Source of the DNA: Rhexocercosporidium sp. MPI-PUGE-AT-0058 | Taxonomy: Eukaryota > Ascomycota > Leotiomycetes > Helotiales | Reading direction: 5' to 3' | Length of the DNA: 64,000 nucleotides | NCBI GenBank assembly: GCA_020746875.1 | Contig: JAGTJL010000024.1 | Location: 743,404 to 807,403, forward strand | Shown: piece by piece, positions 12,801-24,206 of the stretch | How positions within the stretch are numbered: position 1 is the first letter of the stretch | Layout: each line of letters begins with the position of its first letter | The notes under the pieces: model-generated | Databases searched by the model: none | The model's input: the letters and a program-made list of their open reading frames with translations, nothing else | Told to the model about the DNA's origin: nothing | Made by a program: the position numbers and the translations under genes

Positions 12801-15800
12801 TCGCGGCCGTGAAAGGCACGAAGCCGATTCCATCAACTTCAATAATCTTGTGCTTGCGATCAGGTGTGAAAACGTCAACATCTCCGGCAATGTGATTTCG
12901 ACGAAGGTCTGTCACCACGCACTCAAATGCGACCTCTTCGGGCATTTGAAGTCCACAAAGAGAAGGAATAAGTGTGACACGACGAATTCCGGTTGGAGCA
13001 TGGATAGACCACAATCTTCCGTCCCCGGGAGCGCTGAATGCAGCGAACATGCCTTGAAGAGATGTGTCAAGCATACCAGGGTGGAAGAGCATTGGCGTGA
13101 CTTCATCATCGAGCGGGGGTCTGGTGATGGTACCGCAGGATGTGCCCAACCTCCGTCGAAGCGTCGCGAGGCCCTTGAAGGGACCGGCATAGCCATATCC
13201 TAAGTCGTCCATTGCGGCATAGAAATCGTCAATGTCGACATCAGCCATTTCCAGAACTTGTTCCGAGGCAGGAGGAAGCAGATCAAGGACAGGTTCCCCA
13301 AGAGTCATCTGAACTCGTCCACGAGCGTTGATCACCATGTTCACCGAACCCTTGCTTGCGGGCGAGTAGGAAGTGAAGTCGGCGGAAATAACATCGGATC
13401 CTTGCTCCTCTCCACTGACACTTGTCATTGTGACGAGAATCTCAGTTCCGGCATTGTCATCAATGGCGATGGCTTTGATGATCTCGAGGTCGCTAAGCTC
13501 GATACACTTGACAGGACGACCATCTGCAATCTGCATGGATGCCTCCATTGCTAAGCCAATGTATCCAGTTCCAGGGAAGACAGTTTGGCCTTGCAGAGCG
13601 TGGCCCGAGAGCCACGGGATCTCTTTCGGCTTTAGGACATTGGTCCATCGGTATTCGCCTGCAGTGCCATCTGTCGTTCTCACACCAAGAAGTGTATGCA
13701 TCGAATCTTCCGACGTACGGAACAATTTAGCAATTCGGGATTCACTCCAGAAGACACGGTCATGGTCCCATTGATACTTTGGCAGGCCAGTCACCAACGC
13801 AACAGAGCCACTCTTCTCGTTGCAGGTCTTCTCGAGCGCTTCAAAGTTGACTGCTGATCCACCCAATGAGGTCCAAACACTTCCAAGAGTACGGGTGAAG
13901 GCCTCAACATCATCTTTCCCACGGCTCAGAGTGCCAAAGTATGGGATGGCCTTGCTCTTCACATCTTGAATGTTCTGCAAAGTGGGGCCTTTGAGCGCAG
14001 GATGAGGACCAATTTCCAGACCCATACTGAAGAGACCATAGTCCTCCAAGGCATTTTCCAATGCCTGGGAGAAAAGAACCGAGTTTGTCATGTTTCCAAC
14101 CCAGTAAGATGCCTTCAAGTCGTCTCCGACTTCCATTGGTGTTCCACCATGGACACTGGAGAACCAAGTTGGAGCGTCGGCAGCTGGTTGTGAGATTTGA
14201 ATCTTGCATGCTTGGAGAGACTTCGTGTAAGCATCCGAACACTTCAGCATATGGTGTGAATGGTATGCTGTGTCAACCTTAAGCACGCGAGCGAACTTGC
14301 TCTCCTCTTCGAAGACGTTCTTGGCCTCCTCGATGGCGTCGGCATCGCCAGAAAGAGTGACGCTTGCCGAAGAGTTGCTTGCAGCCACCGCCAGCCGGCC
14401 CTTGAAGTCTTCCAACTCGCAAAACTCCATCGCATCGTCAAATGTAGTACCAACAGCTATCATGGCGCCTCTCTTACCGTCGGCGCCAACAGCAAGCTTC
14501 GCGTGCACACCACGATAATAGGCAATTCGAATAGCGTCGGATGCTGTGATGAATCCAGCGGTGTATGCTGCAGCGATCTCTCCAGATGAGTGGCCCACAA
14601 CTGCCTTGAAGCGAACGTCTGCGGCGCGGAGCAGATCTACGAGAACGATCTGCACTGCGGTACATAGAGGCTGCGACAACGCGGCTTCTCCCAGACGAGA
14701 AGCAGCACTATCGGCATTCAACTCTTCCATAATCGTCCACTGAGGCCTATCGGCCTTGGGCAGCGATGCCAGAGACTGATCAAGCTTCTCAATTATCTCA
14801 CGAGCGTAAGGGAACGAAGAGATCAACTTTGTACCCATAGTTGCCCATTGAGCTCCCTGGCCAGTGAAGACGCCGAGAATAGTTGGTGAATCTTGAACGG
14901 AACGGACACCTAGTGGAGAGTCGGTGTTGCTTTCAGACTCTTTAAGCTTAGACTCTATTTCACTGCACAGTTGCTCTACTGATGAAGCGACAAAGGCGGC
15001 CTTCACAGAAAGAGCAGATCTCCGAGAGCTGAGCGTACGAGCCAGTAACTGGAGATTTATCGAGTCGGTGCTTTGCAGATACGAGATCCATGACTTGACT
15101 GTTGCAATGAGTCCCTTCTCAGAAGCGGAAGACAGGAGGAAAGGCGTGAATGATGGCCGAGGTGTTAGTGGCGCACAAATTTGTGGTCTCGGGGGTGGTT
15201 CGTAAGACTCCAAAATTGCGTGGGCGTTTGTCCCGCCAAAGCCTAATAGTTGAGTTAGCCAAATCCAAACAGTGGGGGTCTTTAATTCTCCATTCATTCA
15301 ACCATATCGAATGGTTGGAATTGTACCTTATTCCTAAGGAGCGTAAGAATTTTTTACTTACCGAAGCTGTTGATGCTAGCACGCCTGGGCATACCAGGTG
15401 CGAGTTTTGGCCATGGCTTAGATTCCGTGAGGATCTGCAAGTTCTTGTAAAAGGGTTCAACGCTGGGGCTGAGGCGGTTGAAAAGCAGATTAGGAGGGAT
15501 TGTAGAGTTCTTGAGGGCCCCACAAGCCTTCAAGATACCGGCAAGACCGGCTGTCCCTTCGGTGTGGCCAATGACAGTTTTGACGGAACCAACATAGAGG
15601 ATATCTTCAGGGTCTCGGGCGACCCCATTGAAGAATGCCGTACTCAAGGCCTCGGCTTCTTGAGGATCTCCAGCAGGAGTTCCAGTGCCGTGAGCCTCGA
15701 AATACTGGCAACGCTCGTCCTTGTTGGTTGGATCGAGACCAGCTCGGGCGTACGTATCACGAATCAAGGCCGCTTGAGCCTTTGCACTTGGCATGGTTAT

Positions 15801-16640
15801 GCCCTTTGTCCTGCCGTCTTGATTGACACCAGTCTCTCGAATGATGCAATCAATTTGGTCCCCATCTGCTAGGGCGTCCGCTAAAGATTTGAGAATCACA
15901 GCTGCAACGCCCTCTCCGCGGGCATATCCGTCGGCATCTGCATCCCACATTCGGGACCGGCCAGTGGGTGAGAGCATGTTTAGATTACTCTCAGAGACGT
16001 AGGGCATTGGGTCCAGGAGAAGATTGGTCCCCGCTGCGACGGCAACACGTGAAGCGCCGGATCTGATGGCCTGCACTGCTTGATGTAGAGCAACAAGACT
16101 GGAAGAACAGGCAGTATCGATGGTCATGGAAGGACCGTGCCAGTCAAAAAAGTAGGACACACGGCTGGAGGCATTGCTGGACGCGGTGCCAGTTGCCACA
16201 TATGTTGGGATGAAGTTGAAATCGCGGTTGGCAATGGCAGCATAGTCATTGCACATAAGACCAACATAGACTGCAGTATTTGAGCCCTGGAGCTTCTCAA
16301 TTGATATACCTGCAGCCTCGACAGCTTCGTACACGACCTCCAACAGTTGACGATGCTGGGGATCTATGGGTTCTGCCTCGGCCGGCGGGATACTGAAGAA
16401 AGAAGCATCGAACAGCCGAATATCATCCTCAATGAAGTAAGACTCTGTGACATTGGTCGTACCGTGATGGGTGCCGTCTGTATGGTAGAAACGTTGGAGG
16501 TTGAAGCGATCGGCGGGGATTTTTTTCGCTACGTTTCTCGGTTCTCGGAGAAGTTCCCACAGCTGCGACGGCGTATTTGACTCGCCAGGGAAACGACAAC
16601 CACTCCCGATAATCGCGATTGGTTCACCCTGTTGACTCAT
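3899..16640 (-). CDS. Hybrid polyketide synthase-nonribosomal peptide synthetase (PKS-NRPS)
   Basis: Six exons: 16640-15362, 15242-10001, 9945-9230, 9175-8734, 8573-6847, 6783-3899; 12,291 nt, 4096 aa, whole codons. It builds a reduced, C-methylated polyketide and couples it to one amino acid. Order and landmarks: KS (DTACSSS, HGTGT), AT (GQGAQ ~554, GHSSGE ~643), DH ([10 protein letters not shown] ~974, Asp ~1152), MT (LEIGAGTGG ~1421), degenerate ER region, KR (nucleotide loop ~2126, Ser ~2250, Tyr 2263), ACP (Ser 2444), Lys/Pro repeat linker (~2576-2690), C (HHITIDG 2821), A (FTSGTTG ~3295), PCP (Ser 3715), R (GATGHLG ~3793, Tyr 3933, Lys 3937). The linker before C is odd. The A-domain pocket, read by eye, is D-L-D-E-A-A-S-M-A; I do not assign a substrate. 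The ER region lacks a recognisable NADPH motif, matching the separate ER gene next door. Confidence 0.95.
8183..8527 (-). repeat. Degenerate Lys/Glu/Pro peptide repeat encoding the ACP-C linker
   Basis: About 115 residues of the PKS-NRPS between the ACP and condensation domains consist of imperfect 7-8-residue units of the type (E/D)PVVKK or EPVIRER. The DNA repeats as 21-24-bp units such as GACTGGTTCC…TTTTT on the plus strand. Units vary in length and sequence, so this is an aged minisatellite. It likely forms an extended, highly charged spacer between the PKS and NRPS halves (inference). Confidence 0.8.
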
Positions 16641-17368
16641 GGTTGCTGCTGTACGTTGAATTCACAGTTTTGGGGGCGAGATTGATGCCGGAATTTCGAT
16701 GGTTAAAAAGAGATCTAGGGGTATATGGCAGATGAATGACCTATATATTTTGCACCAGATGAGCAACGAAGAGATGGATCACCATGGAGGAGATATTGAT
16801 CGACTTAATAGAAGCTATCTATAAGTGGAATAGATGTAGAACATGTCAAGAACATGGCTTTGCCGCTCAACTACTTCAAGCTTATGCATATCAGCTGAAA
16901 GGAGCCGGGAGGTTGGAAGACCTAGGTAGGGGTGGAACGGTGACTTTCTGGCGCGGCGAGTATCACTTCTGCTTATTTCTTCCATTTTACAGCTCAGGGT
17001 AAGTCCCGTTGACGGGTCAAACTTGCGCCGTCCAATGTAACATTCGTGGAAGTGCTATAGATTGCTGCATACGAAGGCTGCCATGGGACGTATCGGTCTA
17101 GAAGCTAGTCTAAACTACGGAAGGTAGTCTTGTCCTAAATTAAATGAGTAAGTATTAATACCTAGGTACTTCGGTACTTCATAGGCATTATCGCCGATAT
17201 GCAAAAACATCTTCTATATGAAATTCACTCTGACATAGTCATAATGTACTGAAAATATGGGACCTTGGAATAAAATATTTCTTAACGCTTGAAATTCAGT
17301 CTCATGCCCCTATAATGATACGTCATTATCACCAGACACATCTACATGGTCGCACAATATATATCCCA
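16641..17368. other. PKS-NRPS upstream region
   Basis: About 730 bp between the PKS-NRPS start and the 3' end of the enoyl reductase gene. It holds the PKS-NRPS promoter, including one copy of the shared motif CGGTGACTTTC. A small plus-strand open frame (16784-17002) has no recognisable features and I treat it as chance. Confidence 0.6.
16938..16948 (+). promoter_or_regulatory. Shared cluster motif CGGTGACTTTC, PKS-NRPS promoter
   Basis: Exact match to CGGYGACTTTY, about 298 bp upstream of the PKS-NRPS start. The CGG core is the usual half-site of Zn2Cys6 regulators. Function is inferred from its recurrence in the other cluster promoters. Confidence 0.55.
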
Positions 17369-18499
17369 TCATGGAACGCGATATACTAACTTCTCTCCTG
17401 AGATCTGCTTATTCCGCAACAAACTCATACCATCTAGCACACCTTGAAAACCACCGGGCATCGACTTTAGCGGATGCAACTTAATCTTTCCCGCATCCAA
17501 AAGCTCCTGCGCTGTCTTGAACCACATAATGGCAAAGTCACGTACTTCAGGATTTCCGGGTTGCTTGAATGGAGGCCCCCATCCAATCTCTTTACCTAAC
17601 AGTGTTGGGCCCAGCACCCAGTCCGGCTTCACGGTTGGGCGAGTGTGTAGGAATTCGGCATATGGCTCAAGAGCAGTGTATTTCCCTCCGGATCTGCCAA
17701 TGCATGCATAACAGAATTTCATGGTCTCCGGTTCTGAAATGCAGTCAAGGACAAATTTCAAGGAGTTCTTTGTATAGGCTTTGATGTCGGCAATGCAAGT
17801 AGGGGAGTTATAGTCAAAAGCCTTTTCTGCACCATAGGCTTTCACCAACTCAAAATTTCGTGGCGAACAGGTCGTGATAGGAGTCAGTCCAGATCTGATA
17901 CTGGCATTAGTTTCAAGACGAATATTATGTACTGCAAGTGTTTTGCTTACCTACAATTTGAGGAGTTGTATGGCCATAGTTCCAGTAGCTGTGCTACCGC
18001 CATATACGAGAACATTCTTTGGCTCAGCGGCTGGCTTTGTAGGGTATCCAGGGACTTGGAGAGATCTGAACAAAGCAAGTCCAATCGTCCCAAGTCCACT
18101 ACCCAGACTTGCACCCTGCTCAAAAGAGAAGGCATCCGGAATCCTCATCGTCACAAATCCAGTGGCTCCCACATATTCTGCAAATGCCCCAACTTTTGGA
18201 GTTAGAGAGTGCATGCCTTGTACAGCACCACACACCCGATCACCAAGCTTGATGGGAACTGGAGTCGTGACTTTTGAGCCCATAGCAACTACCTCGCCCG
18301 CAAAGTCCATGCCTGATATTGCTCCGGCGCAAGCCAGGTTACCAGTCATTTTGGTGTCGACTGGATTGAGTGCAATGGCAACATTCTTTACCATGATCAT
18401 GTCCTCCTCAAGGTCTGGAACCCCGACATTTTTTGATACGCCAAGGTCCCCGCCAGGAAGACCGACGATAGCAGTCTGGGTAACTGGAAGGTCTGACAT
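17369..18499 (-). CDS. Trans-acting enoyl reductase of the PKS-NRPS (MDR family)
   Basis: Two exons, 18499-17955 and 17894-17369, give 356 aa, the usual size of stand-alone enoyl reductases that serve fungal PKS-NRPSs lacking their own ER (the LovC/TenC/ApdC type). Visible features: an MDR N-terminal domain with 'NPVDTK' and 'GMDFAGEVVAMG', then a Rossmann segment 'VLVYGGSTATGTMAIQL' and 'GLTPITTCSPRNFELVKAYGA' once the 60-bp intron is removed. The donor is GTAGGT, just before an in-frame TAG, and the acceptor is CAG; the join restores the family sequence. It reduces alpha,beta-double bonds on the ACP-bound chain in selected cycles. It lies 3' of the PKS-NRPS promoter and diverges from the P450 gene, sharing an 889-bp promoter region that carries the cluster motif. 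Confidence 0.93.
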
Positions 18500-18814
18500 T
18501 GTGGAATAGAATTAGGAATATAGAGATTCGAAATTGCCCGCAACATAGATACACTGCAAAAATGTCGATATAGTCCCGAGAGATAGCCTTGATAAAAATG
18601 GTGTTCGAAAATTCAGTGTGTATTCCCGACCAAGGACCGGAAATGGTGTTGCAAATGTCTGATGATGCCCTGCAGTCTTCTGAACGTCACCAGAAAGAAA
18701 CACGATTGCGGCACTGAGGTCTCTCACTGATTGTCAGCCCTGCAGCTACCCTTTCAGCCTCAATATCCCTGTCTGAGAGTGCACATTAAGGTTAGACTGT
18801 ATCAGACCATTCGA

Positions 18815-18830
18815 CGCCGGCGCGCCGGCG
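18815..18830. promoter_or_regulatory. 16-bp perfect GC palindrome
   Basis: CGCCGGCGCGCCGGCG is its own reverse complement and contains CGG-N4-CCG, a layout bound by dimeric Zn2Cys6 factors. It lies 39 bp from the shared motif in the ER/P450 promoter. Confidence 0.4.
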
Positions 18831-18868
18831 CATGCAGAAGACACCCAAAATTGAGACCATGCATGAAT

Positions 18869-18879
18869 AAAAGTCACCG
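18869..18879 (-). promoter_or_regulatory. Shared cluster motif CGGTGACTTTT, ER/P450 promoter
   Basis: Exact match on the minus strand, in the divergent promoter of the enoyl reductase and P450 genes, 370 bp upstream of the ER start and about 510 bp upstream of the P450 start. Confidence 0.55.
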
Positions 18880-19387
18880 GCGAGTGGACATGGGGTGTTG
18901 GGCTCCCGTAAGTGCATTTTCTTTTTCCTCGGTGACTGGTCTCCAACCATAACCGCTCCACCGCCCAATTCGTCACGACCGCATGAAAGTAATCCTGGAG
19001 CTCTATCCCTCCTTGAAATAAAATATGTCGCCGGTTCGTACCCGGCGCTCTTTTGGCGGCCTTTGCTATCACCGTACTAATGCACTGTAATCCTTCAACC
19101 CCCCTCCTGGAGCAGGATTACTGGTACGGAGGGGTAGTTCTAGATAGATCAATTACGCAGCAACACGCCGTCATGGCAGCACATTCCACGCCGTATCACT
19201 GGGGTGTACCAAATCCTTGTAAAACGAAGTCAATCAGCTCGACCGACAGAGAGGCGGTGGAAGGAATCTGACGCAGGGTGGGCTGATTTGAGAATCACGG
19301 CTTGCGGGTCTTCGGTTTGGCGTTCTATGATCTAAACCTCAGCCTTCTCATCTCATTGCTGGTGATTCTGCTTCCTATTGCCAGCAC

Positions 19388-21164
19388 ATGCTCTTTCTCT
19401 CAAAATCTATCATGGGTTTCGATTCCCGACATTGGGCAGCGCTGTCCTTGGGCATATCAATTGGGGTGGTGTCCAAAGCCCCAGGGTATACGATTTATGG
19501 CTCGTACTTTTGGACTGCGATAGTCTTGTTTTCAATCATTTCTGCATGCCGGATAACATACTGGGTAGCTCTGTATCCTACTTTCTTTACTCCTTTCAAG
19601 CACTTGCCGACTCCACCAGTAAGTCAATTCCTTCCACTCCGGCATAAATGAGGCCAAGGTCTGTCATTCTAATGCGAAACAGAAGCGCTGGCTTCTCACT
19701 GGCAATACGGAGAAACTCTTTGAAGCACCGGCTGGTGCTATTGCCAGAAGATGGGCAGAAACGGTACCTAACGATGGGCTCGTCCGTTACTACGGGTTTC
19801 TCTGTCTTGAACGCGTGCTGGTGACAAGCCCCAAGGCCATGGGTGAGATCTTGGTCAACAAATCATATGACTTTACGAAAACAGCTCAACTTAAGCTATC
19901 TATTGCCAGAGTCACAGGAAAAGGCCTTGGTTTTGTGGAGGGAGACGAACACAAAGTCTGTGCTACATAAAGCTTCTTTTTTCTTCCCCAGAATTTGTCT
20001 TGGGCTAATTACTTTTACTAGGCTCAACGCAAGAACTTAATGCCAGCATTTTCTTTTCGGCACATCAAAAACCTTTACCCTGTTTTTTGGACCAAGGGGG
20101 TCGAGATGGTGAAACTTATGGAAGCCGATCTGGCTGGGACAGACCCAGATAAAGTCGTAGAGATAAGAGACTGGGCGAGCCGCGCAACTCTTGACATCTT
20201 GGGCTCCGCTGGGATGGACCATGATTTCAATGCTCTGAAAATTCCAGATAACGAACTCAATGCGCAATATCGCAAGATGTTCGCCGCTCCATCGGACAAG
20301 TTGAGAATCTTGGGCCTCCTAGGATACTTCATCGATATACAATTCCTCTTCAGTCTCCCCATCGCACGCAACAGGGAGCTCAGGGAAGGAGGTAAGTATC
20401 TCCGATCAGTAACCCGCCAGGTTATTGAGAAGAAGAAACAAAAGCTTGAGCGCAAGGAGCCATCGGGTGTGGATCTCATATCCGTAGCTCTGAACAGTGG
20501 AGGCTTCAACGAGGAGAGTCTTATCTCCAACATGATGACTTTCTTGGCAGCGGGACACGAGACAACCTCTGGGGCTCTCCAGTGGACAACTTGGGCCTTG
20601 TGCAAGCACCCAGAAGTCCAAACGCGACTGCGCAAGGAGATCCGCGACAAACTGCCTTCAATCTCCGCGGAAAACCCAGTTGTACCCGATGCCTCAGCAG
20701 TCGACAGTCTTCCATATCTCAATGCCGTCTGTAATGAGGTCTTCCGCTTTTACCCCTCTGTGGCCCTTACTCCACGCGAGGCAATCAAGGACAATACTAT
20801 CCACGGCACTTTTATTCCCAAAGGTACGATCATGATTCTTTCTGCGGAAGCCACCAACCACAGCTGCGAGCTTTGGGGACCTGACGCAGCTGAGTTCAAC
20901 CCGGAGAGATGGATGGGTCCCGGCAATGCCAATACAGGCGGAGCCGCCAACAATTATGCCAACTTGACCTTTTTGCATGGGCCTAGGAGTTGCATTGGGC
21001 AGAACTTCTCGAAGGCAGAGCTCTTGTGTCTAGTAGCGGTATTGATTGGCAGATTTGAGATCGAGCTGGTTGATCCGGAGCAGGAATTGGAGATGAATGT
21101 CGGGATCACCGTGTCACCAAAAGATGGAGTGCTGACCAGAATGAGAGTTGTGGAAGGATGGTAG
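19388..21164 (+). CDS. Cytochrome P450 monooxygenase
   Basis: Three exons, 19388-19618, 19683-19955, 20022-21164; 548 aa (540 if the Met at 19412 is used). An N-terminal hydrophobic segment ('WTAIVLFSIISACRI') anchors it to the ER membrane. I-helix 'AGHETTS' at about 345-351, K-helix 'EVFR', and heme loop 'FLHGPRSCIG' with the Cys ligand at about 492 are all intact. The segment 'EAPAGAIARRW…NDGLVRYYG' is typical of fungal class-E P450s. The second intron uses an unusual donor, GTCTGT, with a normal CTAG acceptor; the join restores the expected 'GDEHK…QRKNLMPAFSF' stretch. It probably hydroxylates or otherwise oxidises the released PKS-NRPS product; the site cannot be told from sequence. Confidence 0.93.
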
Positions 21165-21684
21165 GGAAGGAGGATAAAGTGGGATGTTTGAGAGCAGTAG
21201 CTCGTACTGTCCTATAAATAGAATATCGACCATCGTTTACCAAAATTTGTACCCTAAAATGTTCAGCGTCCTCTCATTTCGCTTTCGAAGGGTCATCGTT
21301 ATGGAGTAAGCGTGGGTAGGGCACCGTACGTACGAGAACGAGATTGGGTCACGGCTCTTGGGGCTATTTAAACAGTCCTTGCGAATGAATCAGTTATGTG
21401 AGTGGAAGAGGGAGAACATATTTAGAAGTTGTAGTGTTAAGGTTATTATTCATCACCTACAAAGCCTTGATGCACAGTCCTGGCGCTTACTCGTATTAAT
21501 CACAAGCGATCTGTTTCAACTTTACTTTACTTGGTATTGAACCACCGTAACAACACCTCTGCGTGGTAGGAGAATATATTTCGAGATTTCCCTTCATTTA
21601 GAGCGTTGGAATATATCCAATGTGCAATCCAAGACAGACAATCTTTGGTCCTTGCGCGAGAGGGCCACTGGTGCCCGCGGCCAC
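21165..21684. other. Tail-to-tail gap between P450 and FMO genes
   Basis: About 520 bp holding the 3' ends of two convergent genes. I see no further gene, repeat or structured element. Confidence 0.6.
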
Positions 21685-23209
21685 TTAAGCTCCGTTTTTG
21701 ACTAAAGGAAAGACCTCATCGAGCTTCCTCTTTGCCTGTGTGTACGAGCCCAAGGTCAGTGCTTGTTTTCTTGCTTGTTCTTTCTGTCTGCGCCATAGCA
21801 GATGGGTGCAGTGTAAGTACTTACAAACCCAATGGCATCGTGGCCATAGATGAAAGCACCAAAGGTTGGATCCTTCCTCGATTTCGGGACTTCATCAATA
21901 TGAACACCGTCCCAGGTGCCCTGGTCCTTCTGCCCGCGGATCGATTTGAACATCATATCGCGCCCCTGCTGGCCTTTGCCGTCTGGCAGCATCATCATAT
22001 TCGAATTCTCGGTTGCGATATTCTGCACGAAGGCGACACGCGGCTTCCGGATTTGCTCCCACGCCTGACATGCCTTGGGAATCTCCTCTGTCGTTGATGC
22101 GCGGCTCAAACATTGTGCAAGAGACGCGCCGTCTTCGACGGCCATCGCTGCGCCTTGGGCGAAGTGCGGCGGCATGGCATGGACGGCATCGCCAATAAGT
22201 GCAATCTTGCCGCTCTTCGAAAGCCAGGAGTGCGAGAGCGCGTCGACCGTGACCAGCTTCCACACCGTTGCACTGTCGGCCTTGTCCAAGATTCGAGTCA
22301 GGTCAGCATCAAAGTCGGTGTGCATATCCTTCAGCAGCTGCACCTCCATTGATTTACCCCAGTCGCCAACTATGCCGTCCATTCCCCGATGCGCAAATTC
22401 GGAAACCCAGATGTCATCAGAGGTATCTCGACGGAGTGCGATTCCCATTGCCACACGGCCAGGACCCATCCACATTGTCGCAGGGCCCACAAGATGTGCG
22501 AGTGCCGGATCGGATGTGATGGTTTCCAGGGGAAGATACACGTGGCTGATCTCTAGAGAATCATCGATTTTGACATCGAGCGATCCAACGAGTTGTCGTA
22601 CACGCGATTTATGACCTATTGAGATTTTGTCAGTCCGTGAACTGAGGCTTCCATAATGCGGGATAGAAGTCCTTGCCATCTGCTCCAACAACCAAGTCTG
22701 CCTTTAGCACTTGTCCGTCTTCTAGTGTTACCGAAGGCATAGCCTCATCCACCTCGACGACTTTGTGGCTAAACAGGATCTCCACGCCATTCGCTTTGGC
22801 TTTTTCGAACAGCGTTTCAATGTAGTCAGCACGGTGAATGTGGAGACTCCTAACATGGAACCAAATCAACCAGTGCTCCAAAACATCACAATTTGGCAAC
22901 AACTTACTTGTAACCAAAAGTGTCAGCCTCAGTCCATTTGTCGGTGGTGACGATAAATTCTCCCGTGTAGCGTTTCCATATACTATTCGGAGAATCTCCC
23001 ACGCATCGCTTTTGAACAGCGCTCAGTACGCCATAGCTATCAAGAACCTTGCACGAATTTGCAGGAATGGTTAGGACCGAGCCCACCGCCCGGATAGAGG
23101 GGCTAGATTCAACAATGGTGACGCTGTGTCCTCTCTGAGCGAAACCGATAGAGGCGGCTAGGCCGCCAATACCGGCGCCTACAATCACGACGCGAAATTG
23201 GGCGGGCAT
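21685..23209 (-). CDS. FAD-dependent monooxygenase (PHBH-type)
   Basis: Four exons, 23209-22908, 22849-22677, 22615-21825, 21735-21685; 1317 nt, 438 aa. N-terminal FAD-binding 'VGAGIGGLAASIGFAQRG' with 'VTIVESSP', the 'VVGADG' motif, and the second FAD motif 'ALIGDAVHAMPPHFAQGAAM' followed by 'VEDGASLAQ' are present, as in salicylate hydroxylase-like flavoproteins. The second intron (22616-22676) has a GC donor (G|GCAAGG) with a TAG acceptor; this join restores 'GADGHKSRVR', whereas reading through meets a stop. The last coding exon is only 51 bp. No N-terminal signal is seen, so cytosolic. Likely role: hydroxylation or epoxidation of the cluster product. A tandem array of the cluster motif lies 92-168 bp upstream. 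Confidence 0.9.
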
Positions 23210-24206
23210 GATGAGGCAAAGATTCCGAAGCTGTTAAGTCAAAATCAATGTCAATATGCAATTCGCAATTCTGGAAAATGATATCCCACAATAAAGATCA
23301 CAGCGACTTTCATCACGGCGACTTTCACCACGGCGACTTTCATCACGATGACTTTCAACACGACGATTTCCATTACGAGGTCTTTGCCGCTGTTCAGCTC
23401 GGTTCCGTTCTCTCTTCCATCAGCTCAAAGGATTCAGTTGACAAACCACAAGTAGCGTCGTCACCGTTCCTCTATTATCACGAAGTAAAACTCGCCGGGC
23501 GAACAGATGCACCTCCAGTATCGGCGACATATTTCCAGACCCAATCGTACCAGTGTGCGGACTAGGAAGTTGATGACCATCGATTGAGCAAGATTCGAGG
23601 CAAAGGATTGCTCCGCACTCCCAGAGTTATTTGCTAGAACGAGCTGCAATCGCTTGACCCGCAGTCAAGGACCCTTGCTAGCCTCCTCTGACCCTGAACA
23701 AGCTTCACGCCTCCCATTCTGTGCCTCTGGCCCCCCAGAAAAGTGGCTTGCTGTGCTACATGCTACTCCTTCGAAGGCTTTTCTGGAAGACCAGGGACTC
23801 AGCAGAACCAGTCACTGGCACTGGTTCGTCCAAATGGGCGGTGCCAAGTTCACGGACTCGCATCATGTCAGATAATCTATTTTACTTTCATATCATGCTT
23901 TGATATTCTACTGTATAGAGCCCCTAGTCAATTATCAGATCCTTTAATCTGTGCAATCATTACGATTCTGATCTCACATGAAAATATGGACCCTTGTCGT
24001 AACCTAAAGTCTGACAGCTTCTGACCTTTCTGAGGAATGATTTTCGCCGCTCTGCCTGACTGACGTTCGGAATAGGTCAACCCTCAAATTTCCAATCACG
24101 TATTCATTTCACCATAGCTCGGGAGCCTTAGGGACTATTCCTTTGGCCGTCTCCAGGTTTCCAGGTCAGAAAACGCCCCCTTCTCAGTACAAGTAAATTT
24201 CGCAGA
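23210..24206. promoter_or_regulatory. Divergent region between FMO and hydrolase genes
   Basis: About 1 kb without a supported gene. Its main feature is the 15-bp tandem array near the FMO start. The plus-strand frame over the array would encode a His/Asp/Phe-rich repeat, but the frame is short and better explained by the 15-bp period. Confidence 0.55.
23301..23377 (+). repeat. 15-bp tandem repeat carrying the shared cluster motif
   Basis: Five 15-bp units from 23303: GCGACTTTCATCACG, GCGACTTTCACCACG, GCGACTTTCATCACG, ATGACTTTCAACACG, ACGATTTCCATTACG. Where units join, exact CGGCGACTTTC motifs form at 23316-23326 and 23331-23341; near copies lie at 23301 (CAGCGACTTTC) and 23346 (CGATGACTTTC). 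Located 92-168 bp upstream of the FMO start. A 15-bp step is about one and a half helical turns. Confidence 0.75.

Larger units (their letters stand above)
18500..19387. promoter_or_regulatory. Divergent promoter region of ER and P450 genes
   Basis: 889 bp with no supported gene. It contains a 16-bp perfect palindrome (18815-18830), the shared cluster motif in reverse at 18869-18879, and a partial copy CGGTGACTGG at 18930-18939. Short ORFs here show no family features. Confidence 0.6.

Noticed and set aside
16784..17002. 72-codon ORF between the PKS-NRPS and ER genes
   Set aside because: No conserved features, sits in the PKS-NRPS promoter and overlaps the shared motif.
23248..23565. Plus-strand 105-codon ORF with a His/Asp/Phe repeat
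   Set aside because: Explained by the 15-bp tandem array; no other coding signal and it lies in the FMO promoter.
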